NCBI GenBank assembly: GCA_036186865.1
Contig: AP025066.1
Coordinates: 20,137,671-20,201,670, forward strand
From: Eustoma russellianum
Taxonomy: Eukaryota; Streptophyta; Magnoliopsida; Gentianales; Gentianaceae
Direction: 5' to 3'
DNA: 64,000 nucleotides
In this document: in pieces, positions 21,917-33,775 of the stretch
How the letters are laid out: each line of letters begins with the position of its first letter
Numbering within the stretch: the stretch's first letter is position 1
Made by a program: the position numbers and the translations under genes
Notes under the pieces: model-generated
What the model saw: only the letters and a program-made list of their open reading frames with translations
The model's database searches: none
What the model was told of the DNA's origin: nothing

Positions 21917-22639
21917 GAAATTTTGACCCCATTAAAATAACCGTTGACTCACATATTCTCATCCTAATTTACAATTTATTTATTCTAGAGGGGAAAAAAG
22001 GGCAAAAAGCTGGCAACTTTTCACCTACCTCCCTTGTCAATTCCAAAACCCACCCCCGCTCAAGAAGCATCCATTATCTTTTTCATTCCTTGAGAAGAAA
22101 ACCTCAGCTCACAAAAGAAGACATTTTTTTGTGAAAAATTTCTTAGAGCTGTTGGTTATTTCGATCATTAAGAGTGTGTTGGTGCATTTGTATGAAGAAA
22201 TTGCATTCGCTTCACGTCTGTCTGTGCAAGTACCGTGCGAAGAATGATTCCGAGGCTTCCAAACTAGCCTATGGATAAGCATCCTATATATGGTAAGCGT
22301 TTCATTTTAGTATTAAAGTTCACTTTTTTGAAGTTATGTCCGAAGGTATTGTGATTAATTTGCGTAATCCGTGTGTTTTTATGATCAAAGGGTCATTTTG
22401 TGGATTATTGTGATACTTCTTGTATTATGTTATCCATTTAGCCAATAGAGTTGTATAAATATGGTGCGTGTTATTGTTGTTTCGATATAGGCAGATTATC
22501 GATGATGATAATACCTTTGATGGTGAACATCCTATGTATGCTATTGTTTCACTTGCATTATTTGTTTATAAGAACTCTGCAGCATTATATTGTTTTTATT
22601 ATTATGCAATATTTTTGGTTTAACAGATGCAGGTACAGG
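21917..22639 (+). other. MULE 5' region (promoter and leader)
   Basis: No coding frame. ATATATG|GTAAGC at about 22290 looks like a 5' splice site and TTTGGTTTAACAG near 22626 like a 3' splice site, which would give a leader intron before the transposase. Not tested. Confidence 0.4.
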
Positions 22640-22925
22640 TAGTGGGAAGTTCACTTTAATTATCTATTATGGGATTTGTTACTTAATTTGCCTAAGGCAG
22701 TGTATCAGGGTGGTGGAACATGCATTTATGATGATGTAGAAGTTGACGATATTTCATTGGTATACTTGGAGGAAATGTGTAGCGAAAATAGAATAATAGG
22801 TTACAAAAGGTACTACTTGATGAGGGAAGAAAAGTTTGTTCACATTCAACATGATGGAGAACTGTATGCTACAGCATTGGGTTTGGGTAATGGAATAAAG
22901 GTGATGTGGAACAAATAGTTGTAGT
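22640..22925 (+). pseudogene. MULE transposase, N-terminal part
   Basis: The frame encodes a short domain (PKAVYQGGGTCIYDDVEVDD, then YLEEMC...IGYKRYYLM) like the N-terminal module of plant MuDR-type transposases. Near 22890 the register changes. In the adjacent frame GDVEQIVV runs into the insertion site and continues as NANQPGDQ after the insertion, from about 30868. The gene is therefore split by the 22926-30862 element, not ended here. Confidence 0.75.
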
Positions 22926-25379
22926 TGTAGGACCTGCAAGGCACCACTAGAAGGAGGGAGGGGGGTTGAATAGTGAGTGCAGAAAATTTGGTTTTTAAAA
23001 TTGTTTTAATCCAAAAACCCAACTTCTTAAAACAGTTTCTGTTTTGAGGACCTATTTTGCAACATTTTAAAAACTAGGTTACAAGTCTTCAAAAAGTCTG
23101 AAATTTAGATATATCTTAGTATCAGATGTTCTGAGTATCTCCTAAAACTTTCAGATCAAAATTCAACCTTTAACACTTTGAAAAATCGTTGGTGGTCACA
23201 TTGCGCAAATCTGCTAGAAACGGTAGTCTGACTTGAAAAATTTATTGTGATTAAACAATGCTCCAAATGATCTGAACATTTAATGACAAATCCTTTACTA
23301 TGTGTATTTAATTGAGTTGAAACAGTTTTGAAAAATTCCTTTGGGAAGTTAGTGAAATACGTTCAAAGTCTCAACCTTTGCAAGCCTGAAAATCAGACTG
23401 CACTAGTCTCAGAACTATTGACGTTTGGATGACTTATACTTATCCAAAAGAGTTGAAACTTGCGCCAAATGAAAATTAAAATGTGTGGCTATGTTTCTGG
23501 AAATTTTCATGATTTTTGAACTTCGTTTGATATCTTTAAGATCGCGATGAAAATAAGACACTTTGCTAGATACTGAAAGTAAGTGCTGAAAAGTAAAGAA
23601 CACAAGGAATTTTATACTGGTTAAGTTAAATCAACCTACTCTAGTCTTCAAGGACACCTTCCTCGGTTATCACTAATCACAAAACAACAAACAACACCTT
23701 ATCACACAGGGTTGATGGAGTTATACACCAACTCCAACCCTACAAACCTTACAAGGAATCACAAAGATCACGAACACCACCATCGAGCGGATGAAAGATT
23801 GATCACACCTTGATCAATCTTTTACAACAATATAGCATGTATGGTGGTTTATATGAAGCCTATACAATATGTATGAATATGAATACAATAAGATTTGAGA
23901 GAGAAGAAGAAATAAGTGTCGCAGAAAAGTATAGAAACGTTTTTGCTCTCTTGAACTTGTAAGACTTTTCTTGCTTTTTGATTTGCTCTTCTTCTCCTCT
24001 TTTTAACAAATGTGGCTGCCCCCTTCTTGCTATTCTTCCCCTTGGAAATTATCTTTTAAATCGTTGGAAGAATACCTTGTATAATTGTGACATCAACTTG
24101 CTTACTTGGCACCACTTCATTGGATGATCATCTTGGCCTTGCTTACTTGGCACTCATTGATTGGATAAGAGTTGTCATCATTTGATGGCTGTATAAATAT
24201 GAAAATATCACTTAAAAACATGTGCCAATTAGTGGTTAAAACATTTCCATAAGTCACATAATCAATCCCATAAAATTTGCAAGACAAATTGATCACCATT
24301 TTCCTTAAAACAATCGGCCAACCATTTCTCTACATGCTGAAAATTTCAGCATGTGCACTATTCAATACATATTCAAAATATTGTCATTTTATCATCCAAT
24401 CAATCCATTTAATTTAAAGAAATAAATATGTTACCATTTAGTACTCAAAAATCGGCAGCCTTATTTACACATGCTGAATTTTCAGCATGTGTCACAAATA
24501 TGACATAGTTTGAAACATTACCTTGTGTAGCTCTCTCCTTTATGTCACCAACCTTGTATACTTCATTCTTGGCCAATCAAGATGCCAAATAAGCTCCACA
24601 TATGCTCCATCAAAGCTGAGCTAGGCGTGTGATGTAGGATTGTCATGTGCTGAATTTTATTTTTGCAAACTTTATAAAATAGTGCAAAATAATTAAACAC
24701 ATATGGTATATTTCAATCAGTCCTAAATTGATTTTTCTAGAACACTTTAGAATGTATTGAATATGTAAAAAGTTTCTAGATACATGTTACATGTCATCCA
24801 AAAAACGTTCCATGTGTTGCGTTCGTAGAAAACCGAATTTTTGACTTTTGTCAATTACACGATTTTTTCTCCGATTAAATTCAAACTTTTTGCACAGGTT
24901 ATATATATTATGTCACACATAATATATATAAAATAACTTAAATATTCAGCTCTAAAGGCTGAGTGTAAGTGGCGCCCCATGTGCTAAAAATGTTGAATTT
25001 GAAATCTCCTCACTTTGGCCTTAATTGATGGTGATTTGTGTGTGCCAACATGGAATGATTTTATGTCTGAATATACCATGTAAGCCACGAAATTTGTGGC
25101 CATTTTTGAAGTGTAGGGGCTGGCCATCTATATATGGCAAGTACGTGACACGTTGGCAAAGTTTCGGTTGTCACCCGATACGACAATTTTTGGTTTAGAA
25201 CCTTGTAACATGTCGTAATAATGTTGTCATCACCATGACTTATATCATATGATATAAGACCTGAATATACTCATAAATATGAGGTAAGTATAGTGGTGTG
25301 ACGTTAACGTACGTTCGTAAAATATATAATGTGTCGGTAGTACGTTGGAATATATGTGTATAGTGCCTTTTAAAAGATA

Positions 25380-25430
<51 letters not shown>

Positions 25431-25793
25431 AAAACGTGTGATTAAGGGAGGAAGGAGACTTTCCATTCTTAAATTTGTTGCCTTTGTGCCTTTTCCAAAT
25501 ATATATTCATTTAATGAACTATTTAGTTCATTTAACTTAGTACTTCACTTAATGAACTAGTTTAGTTCATTAATGGTGGCACCTGAAAATAGTTCAAACA
25601 CAACAAATGTTTGCCATTTGATGTAAGCTTTAAAGATTCATGGCTTGTTAGTACGGCAACATTATATATAAACTATATAAGGCAGGTTTCATGCAAAAAC
25701 GTGTCAAGTCATAAAACGTGTCATGCATTTCTTTAGTACACGTTATTTAAAGCATGCATTTTGTAATCACTCAAACCCCTTTTTCTCAACAAT
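22926..25793 (-). repeat. 3' LTR of the gag-only element
   Basis: 2,868 bp. On the minus strand it begins TGTTGAGAAAAAGG and ends GGTCCTACA. Contains a (TA)n run at 25384-25430, two 23-26 nt palindromes near 24332 and 24467, and palindromic TAATGAACTA...TAGTTCATTA motifs at 25510-25580. Small ORFs inside are not credible genes. Confidence 0.92.
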
Positions 25794-26473
25794 CTCTCCC
25801 TTTTGATGATTTACAAAATAACCTAAGTTCATGATTTAAATTTTGTCGCTCCCCCTCCAATCATGCACAAATTGAAATTTTGAATTTTGAATTTTGAATT
25901 CTCTTCCCCTTGATTTGTGCAATCAATCTCTCTATCCCCTTTAAATCATGCATTCTCTCCCCTTTTATTTTGGAAATACAATCAAAAGTGCATGTAAGTA
26001 TGGAGATAGCAATTTTTTTTAAAAAAATCATGCATTTAAAATAATAAGTGCGTTCTTAAGGGTTATTTATTCAACCCTTTGAAAATGTCCCTTTTGGTGT
26101 CCAAATTTGGGTGACCTTTCCAGGTCTTCCAAAAGGCGAGAAAGGAGATGAAGATATAATATAATAGACGTTCGGTGCAAATCCGTTTGGCCTTTGGCCA
26201 AGAATGCTATCATGCACATAGTATGATGCTTGTTTTTGATAAAAATTTTTGTTTGCATGCACGGACGTAATCTAGATGCATTTTTGGTAAATAAATTTTG
26301 TGTATGCATTAATGGTTTCTTTTCATATTTATACGATGCAAAATTATATCTTGTATGATATGAAGATGAAGCACGATGCGATGTCATAGGGGAAGGTCTA
26401 GGCGTCTTCTTAGATGTCACATATGTCTTAGATGCATCTATTTTCTTAGATGGAATGAATTTGGTTGGTTTGT
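25794..26473 (-). other. Interior of the gag-only element after gag
   Basis: About 680 bp without recognised coding sequence; the purine tract (minus AAAAGGGAGAGAT, about 25794-25808) lies next to the 3' LTR. This is where pol would be in an autonomous relative. Confidence 0.6.
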
Positions 26474-27947
26474 TTATTGACTCATTTTTCTCAACGTATC
26501 CTGGTCTGACTTTGTCACTATCATGATTTTGTGAAAAATGATGTGATCTAGCATGTTTGTTCCCGTGTCAAATTGTTTCACCATTTTCTCTAAATCCGCA
26601 TTCCTTGATTTCAAGTTTGAAATCTCGGATTTTATTTCATTATTATGTGTAGTTAATGATGAGATCTCTGATTTTAATGCATTGATGATGCATGATGACT
26701 CTTCTTTTGAATCGTTTAATTGAGAAACACGGTTCATGCTAGAGGATTCTAATAACTTTTTGTCTTCAATTAATCATCGTAAGAACATTCAGAATCAGAA
26801 TCAGAGCGGAAGATACCTCATTTGATGCCTTAGATGTAAAGCATACTTGTGCCTTTTGTTCTTCCGTATCGTCAGTCTCAGAGTCGGATGTGTCACTCCA
26901 AGTGGAGGCTTTGAAGGCTCTTCTCCTTTGTTTAGGTTCTAAGACGAGTCTAGTTTTGATCCGATCCTTGTCAAGGTGTTTGTTCGTTTGTTTGTCCTTG
27001 CTAGGACAGTCATTAGATAAATGTCCATGTTTTCCGCATTCGTAGCATTTTACGTCCTTGTCGTTTGTTTTAGTTTTATTTCTTTTAGTGGACGTAGCCT
27101 TAGGTTTGTTTTTAAATGAATTTCTCATGAATTTTCTCAAACCTTTAGCCAATAGTATTAAGTCATCATTGTCTGATTCGGAATCGCTATCATCTACGTG
27201 ATCGGAAGAAGTAGAGACGTATTTATTTGATTTAAAAGCAATAGTCTTACCTTGTTTCGACGTTGATTCCGATTTCCTTATAGTGAGCTTGTTTTCATAT
27301 ACCTTTAGTGATCCAATTAGCTCCTCCATTTTTATTGATTAGGTTTCTTTGCTTTCTTCTATAGTCGTCACTTTAGGGTCCCATTCGGATGGAAGGCTTC
27401 GCAGTACCTTTTGGACCTTTTCCTGCGTAGAGAAATCTTTGCCAAGAGAATCAAGAGAATTATAAATGTTAGTCAAGAGTAGATCCATATCGACAATAGA
27501 CTCATTTGACAATAATTTAAAGGACTCAAGTGTGGACATAAGCATATTTATCTTGGACTCCTTTACTTGGCTAGTCCTTTCGTGTTTCATCTCAAGAATT
27601 CTCCACATTTCTTGAGCACTAGAGCAATTAGACACATAGCTAGATTCACTTTTACTTAGCCCGTTTAAAAGTAATTGCATGGCTCTAGCATTCATGCTTA
27701 GTCTCTTTTTGTCATCACTAGTATACTCTTGTTTTGGCTTAACGACCTCTAGTGTGACGCCATCTACAGTAGATAATTTTGAAGGAACAAATGGACCGTC
27801 CTCTATGATGGACTATAGATCAATATCAATAGCCATAAGAAAAAGTTTCATTCTTAACTTCCATTGAAAAAAGGACTCACCATCAAAAAGAGGAGGCCTT
27901 TGACTAGATATACCTTCCTGCTCGGTTTTGAAGCTAGTGGTTGCCAT
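26474..27947 (-). pseudogene. gag: Copia-type gag with zinc knuckle and coiled coil
   Basis: ATG at 27947, just inside the primer site. The first part resembles UBN2-type gag (FDGESFFQWK, near 27900) but has an in-frame TAG near 27820. The core continues at 27695-27339 (NGLSKSE, then VLRSLPSEWD) and in a second frame at 27329-26766, which holds the zinc knuckle CYECGKHGHLSNDC (27046-27005) followed by acidic, Ser/Asp-rich sequence. The C-terminus at 26737-26474 is a heptad-like coiled coil (EISSLTTHNNEIKSEISNLK), a trait of SIRE-type gag. No pol follows; 26470-25810 has only fragments. Confidence 0.88.
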
Positions 27948-27989
27948 CTCACTTAGATCGTTGGATCTTTTGGTTGTGAGTGTGCCTGC

Positions 27990-28001
27990 GCTCTGATACC
28001 A
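27990..28001 (-). promoter_or_regulatory. Primer-binding site of the gag-only element
   Basis: The minus strand reads TGGTATCAGAGC, two bases after the 5' LTR end. This is the exact plant initiator tRNA-Met primer site. Confidence 0.92.
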
Positions 28002-28003
28002 CT

Positions 28004-30450
28004 TGTAGGACCTGCAAGGAACAACTAGAAGCGGGGTGGGGGTTGAATAGTGGGTGCAGAAAAGTTGGTTTTTAAAATTGTTTTAATCTAAAAACACAAC
28101 TTCTGAAAACAGTTTTTGTTTTCAGGACCTGTTTTGCAACGTTTTAAAACTAGGTTATAGGTCTTCAAAAATTCTGAAATTTGGGAAGATCTTAGTCTCA
28201 GATGTTTTGAGTATCTCCAAAAAATTTCAGATCCAAATTCAACCTTTAACCCATTGAAAAATCGTTGGTGGTCAGATTGCGGAAATCTGCCAGAAACGGT
28301 AGTCTGACTTGAAAAATTTATTCTGATTAAACCGTGGCTCCAAATGATCTGAAAATTTAATGACGAAACCCTTACTATGATTATTTAATTGGGTTGAAAC
28401 AGTTTTGAAAACTTCCTTTGGGAAGTTAGTCAAATACGTTCAAAGTCTCAACCTTTGCAAACTTGAAAATCAGACTGTACTAGTCTAAAAACTATTAACA
28501 TTTGAATTACTTATACTAATTCAAAAGAGTTGAAACTTGCACCAAATGAAACTTAAAGCATGTGGCTATGTTTCTGGAAAGTTTCGTGATTTTTGAAATT
28601 CGTTTGATATCTTTAAGATCGCGATGAAAATAATGCACTATGCTGGAAACTAAAAGTAAGTGCTAAAAAGTAAAGGACACAAGGAATTTTATACTGGTTC
28701 GGTTAAATCAACCTATTCTATTCTTCGAAGACACCTTCCTTGGTTATCACTAATCACAAAACAACAAACAACACCTTACCACACAGGGTTGATGGAGTTA
28801 TATAACAACTCCAACCCTACAAACCTTACAAGGAATCACAAAGATCACGGACACCACCACCGAGCGGATGAAAGATTGATCACACCTTGATCAATATTTA
28901 ACAATAATATAGCATGTATGGTGGTTTATATGAATACTATACAATATGTATGAATATGAATACATTAGGCTTTGAGAGAGAAGAAGAAAGAAGTGTAGAA
29001 GAAAAATATAGAAACGTTTTTGCTCTCTTGAACTTGTAAGACTTTTCTTGTTTTTTGATTTGCTCTTCTTCTCCTCTTTTTAACAAGTGTGGCCGCCCCC
29101 TCTTGCTATTCTTCTCCTTGGAAATTATCTTTTAAGTCCTTGGAAGAATACCTTGTATAATTGTGACATCAACTTGCTTACTTGGCACCACTTCATTGGA
29201 TGATCATCTTGGCCTTGCTTACTTGGTGCTCATTGATTGGATAAGAGTTGTCATCATTTGATGACTGTATAAATCTGAAAATATCACTTAAAAACATATG
29301 CCAATTAGTGGTTAAAACATTGCCATAAGACACATAATCAATCCCATAAAATTTGCAAGACAAATTGATAACCATTTTCCTTAAAAAAATCGGCCAACCA
29401 TTTCTCCACATTCTGAAAATTTCAGAATGTGCACTATTCAATACATATTCAAAATATTCCCATTTTATCATTCAATCAATCCATTTAATTTAAAGAAGTA
29501 AATATGTCACCATTTAGTACTCAAAAATCGGCAGCCTTATTTACACATACTGAATTTTTAGCATGTGTCACAAATGTGACATAGTTTGAAACATTACCTT
29601 GTGTAGCTCTCTCCTTTATGTCACCAACCTTGTATACTTTATTCTTGGCCAATCAAGATGCCAACTAATCTCCACATATGCTCCATCAAAGCTGAGCTAG
29701 GTGTGTGATGTAGGATTGACATGTGCTGAATTTTTATTTTTGCAAACTTTATAAAATAGTGAATTATACACATATGGTATATTCCAATCAGACCTAAATT
29801 GATTTTTTTAGAATACTTTAGAATGTATTGAATATGTAAAAAGTGTCTAGATACATGTTACATGTCATCCCAAAAAACGTTCCATGTGTTGTGTTCGTAG
29901 AAAACCGAATTTTCGACTTTTGTCGATTACACGATTTTTTCTCCAAATAAGTTCAAACTGTTTGCATTATGTATATTATGTCACACATAATATACATAGA
30001 CTAACTTGAATATTCAGCTCTAAAAGCTGAGTGTAAGTGGCGCCCCATGTGCTAAAAATGTTGAATTTGAAATCTCCATAATTTGTCCTTAATTGGGGGT
30101 GATTTGTGTGTGCCAACGTAGAATGATTTTATGACTGAATATACCATGTAAGCCACGAAATTTGTGGCCATTTTTGAAGTGTAGGGGCTGGCCATCTATA
30201 TATGGCAAGTATGTGACACGTTAGCGAAGTTTCGGTTGTCACCCGATACGACAATTTTTGGTTTAGAACCTTGTAACGTGTCGTAATAATGTTGTCATCA
30301 CCATGACTTATATCATATGATATAAGATTTGAATATACTCATAAATATGAGGTAAGCATAGTGATGTGACGTTAATGTACGTTCGTAAAATATATAACGT
30401 GTCAGTAGTACGTTGGAATATATGTGTATAGTGCCTTTTTAAAAAATATC

Positions 30451-30501
<51 letters not shown>

Positions 30502-30862
30502 AGAATGTGTGATTAAGGGAGGAAGGAGACTTTCCATTCTTCAATTTGTTGCCTTTGTGCATTTTCCAAATATATCTTCATTTAATGAACTACTTAGTTC
30601 ATTTAACTAAGTACTTCACTTAATGAACTAGTTTAGTTCATTAATGGTGGCACCTGAAAATAGTTCAAACACAACAATTGTTCTCCATTTGATGTAAGCT
30701 TTAAAGATTCATGGCTTGTTCGTACGACAACATTATATATAAACTATATAAGGCAGGTTTCATGCAAAAACTTGTCAAGTCATAAAATATGTCATGCATT
30801 TCTTTAGTACATGTTATTTAAATCATGCATTTTGTAATCACTCAAACCCCTTTTTCTCAACA
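28004..30862 (-). repeat. 5' LTR of the gag-only element
   Basis: 2,859 bp, collinear with 22926-25793 along its whole length, including the (TA)n run (30454-30500). As the 5' LTR it should carry the promoter. Confidence 0.92.
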
Positions 30863-32818
30863 ATAGTGAATGCTAATCAACCAGGTGATCAGGTTGGACA
30901 AATGGTTCATGATGCAGAAGAAATGAGTGCGAATGAATATATTTGCTCTTCTGATTTAGAGTACAATGGAGATGGAGTTATATATTCAGATGGTACGTAC
31001 AATGATTCTGCTGATGAGTACGATGTAGATCTTGGTGACGATGTTGGTGAAATAGGTAATACTGAAACATGCATTAATGTTACTCAGGTTTCACAAGGAT
31101 ATGTATTCGATGAAAGGCACCCTGATATTGCTAACAGTGAGGATGAAGATCCCAAAGATAAGCAATATAAGACATTTAATCCACGAACAGATATGGAGCA
31201 TCCAGAGTTTACGTGTGGGTTTGTGTTTGATGATAGCGAATCTTCCAAGAAGCTGTCAGGGTGTATTCAATGAATGTTGGAAGGCCAATTACAATGCAGA
31301 GAAGTGATAAATTTCAATGCCATGTTGCTTGTAAAAATGTTGGTTGCGAGTGGAGTGTGTGTGTAAGTTTGGATAGGAGTACTGGAAAGTATGTGGTTCG
31401 GTCCGTGAATTCAAAGCACACATGTTCGTTCAACAATAGAAACACAAGTGTCTGATCTAATTAGATTGCGAAGAAATATATTAATGATTTTGCAGCTAAT
31501 GAAAATTTAAACTTGAAAAAATTCACGCAGAAGGTAATGATGGAAACAAAGAGTCAGATAAGTGGAAACCAAGCAATTAGAGCAAAGCAGAAGGCGTTGC
31601 AGATGCTTCAGGGAATGCAAGAAGATGAATACAAATTGTCATGGGCCTACGAATGGACATTGATATCTGACAAGAGAAAATGTCTCATTCAGGCTTGTGA
31701 CAAAATTCTTACATATGAACACCACATATTTTGTGTAAGACATCTTTATTGGAATTGGGCCTTGGCAGGGTATAGTACAGTCCCGCTTAAACAAGCCTTC
31801 TACAAGGTAGCCAAAGCAACTACTGTTATTGATTTCGAAAAAACAAGGAACAAGATTAAGAAATTGAATCCTGAAGCGGCAAAATGGTTTGAGGACAAAC
31901 CAACACATCAGTGGAGTCGGTCGCACTTCAGCTCCATGCCAAAGTGTGATATGGTATTAAACAACGTGTGCTAGTGTTATAATTCATTGATCCTTCAAGC
32001 TAGGGAATTGCCAATTATATCAATTTTTGAATGGATTGGAAACTATAATATGGTTCGATTTCAAGAAAACAATGAAAGAGCAGAAAAGAAATGGATTGGG
32101 AAAACTATATGCCCGAGGATAATGGCCTGGTTGAGTAAGAATATAGAGGATTTTAGAGATTGTATCCCATACAAGGCAGACACTAATAAGTTTCAATGTC
32201 AGATGTTCGATGGAAGGAATTTTTGTGTGGACTTGAGAGAACACACATGCACTTGTAAGAAATGGGAATTAACACACATTCCATATTCCCATGCATGTGC
32301 AGCACTTGCCTTTGATCTTGAGGATCCCGTAGACTACGTTCATGAGTGTTATAATGTGTAGAAGTATATGAAATGTATGAAGTACCAATACAGCCTTGTG
32401 TAGGACTAAAATAGTTAAGAGAAACAGAAGATGAGCCAGTCAACCCGGCCCTTATTCAAAGAAAAACAGGTAGACTAAAGAAGTTAAGAAAGCCTTCAGT
32501 CAGGGAGAAGGAAATGATAAAGGAACAAATAACTATAACGACAACAGTACAAAAATGGAGAGAGTTGGACAGCTTCAACTATGCAAATTATGTAATCAAA
32601 AAGGACACAACAAAAGAACTTGTTCATCCGGTGTCAATATACATTCAATCGTACCATCTGAGGGACATACCAGAGTTGATGATGAGTTTACTGCAGCGTC
32701 TAGTGCCCCTCTCCCATTGTTAGAACTGAACAATCACAACCAGCTGAGGTCTGAAACCAAGACCGTTACAAGAAACATAACATACCTTCTTCAAGAACAG
32801 AAGCTTCTAGGCCAATGA
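30863..32818 (+). pseudogene. MULE transposase, main part, catalytic core deleted
   Basis: Order: acidic linker (30870-31250), MuDR zinc-binding module with CKNVGCEW and SVNSKHTC (31330-31425), two stops near 31455-31470, then a segment that jumps from DEYKLSWAYE to WTLISDKRK at about 31650. In intact MULE transposases these motifs are separated by roughly a hundred residues that include the first catalytic Asp; that part is missing here. Next come CVRHLY, HWSRSHFS and NNVC (stop at 31972-31974), then the SWIM finger CTCKKWEL...PYSHACAA (32250-32300) and finally a CCHC knuckle CKLCNQKGHNKRTC (32580-32625) in another frame. Cannot be active in transposition. Confidence 0.9.
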
Positions 32819-33105
32819 AGATGATATTAATAATATCCATTATATTAGCCACTTACAATACATTTTAATGGGAATTGTGTTATGAAATTCATAACTATTA
32901 CAGTCTGTCCGGAAGAAAAGTAGTCATGATGATGGAAATGTTGAATACGTCTCACCTACCGATGTTAATATGAGTGATCCACTAGTTAATGATGTCGCTA
33001 AGAAATTGATGTCTCAGGTAATGCTAGTTTTTTGTTATTCATTTGCATAGGATCAACATCATGTGATGTATGTGTGTTTAATTGATTTGTAACTATGTTG
33101 CATAG
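32819..33105 (+). other. MULE internal non-coding or degenerate exon
   Basis: No long frame. CTCAG|GTAATG at 33017 looks like a 5' splice site paired with TTGCATAG at 33105. Confidence 0.35.
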
Positions 33106-33775
33106 TTCACTAATGAAGAAAACATGCGGGCAGTTGGTGAACACAATTTACATGATACACACACTGTTGTTTCTGAGGTAAAGTACATTTTAGTAAGTGA
33201 TCATTTTTTATTCATACGCCTGTGTTTTTTAGTAAGTGATCATTTTTTACATGATTCATACACTTGTGTTAGATTCACAGACTTTGAGTAAGAGAAGAAA
33301 AAAACTACTGGCTTAAGGCCACATCAAAAGAGAATGACCAGGGTATCATACCAGGTATGAGATATATTTGTTTGTGTTTATGTAAGACATTCAAAAGTAC
33401 CTAATTTTTTTGTTCGTTACATAGTATTCGACGTGGAGAAAACCAAATGACAAAGTGATTGAGATAGAGGATCCTGCGATTGAGAAATCCCTGTGTCCTG
33501 CATCTAATGCGAATGTGCATGCTACTGATGCCCTGTCCCAAATGCGTGATGTGTCCAGTGTCCTATCTCCAAAAACGGTCAAAGCCACCTTGTTGAATAG
33601 ATACATAAGCAGTACATATGAAGTCCCAGAAAATGGCCATATTACAGGACACAACTGGGCACTGACAAGCTTGTTCTTAATTTCATTCTGCGAAATGGAA
33701 CCATTTATATGGCACAATCATATCTGGCGGAAAGCAGTAGAAGGAAGAATATTGAAAATGATTCAGATGATTTAG
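33106..33775 (+). pseudogene. Possible multi-exon gene piece inside the MULE
   Basis: Three stretches bounded by good plant splice sites: 33106-33177 (open, 24 codons, followed by GAG|GTAAAG), about 33273-33354 (lysine/arginine-rich, followed by CCAG|GTATGA; one stop in the best frame), and 33425-33775 (open, 116 codons to the stop, starting YSTWRKPND). The protein is not recognised. It could be the C-terminal extension of the transposase gene or a captured host fragment, which MULEs are known to carry. Overlapping frames after 33700 suggest a frameshift. Confidence 0.4.

Larger units (their letters stand above)
22926..30862 (-). mobile_element. Non-autonomous copia-type element, gag only, 2.86-kb LTRs
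   Basis: Minus-strand LTR element inside the MULE transposase. Two matching LTRs (28004-30862 as 5', 22926-25793 as 3') are longer than the 2.2-kb interior. The interior has an initiator-Met primer site beside the 5' LTR, a purine tract beside the 3' LTR and a broken gag, but no protease, integrase, RT or RNase H. The flanks GTAGT (22921-22925) and ATAGT (30863-30867) are a target duplication with one change. Overall this fits a non-autonomous derivative mobilised by a relative's enzymes, probably of the SIRE/Maximus-like copia group. Confidence 0.88.

Noticed and set aside
27990..28001. tRNA-like sequence (initiator Met end)
   Set aside because: Only the 12-nt primer-binding complement is present, in the right place next to an LTR. 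There is no tRNA gene body.
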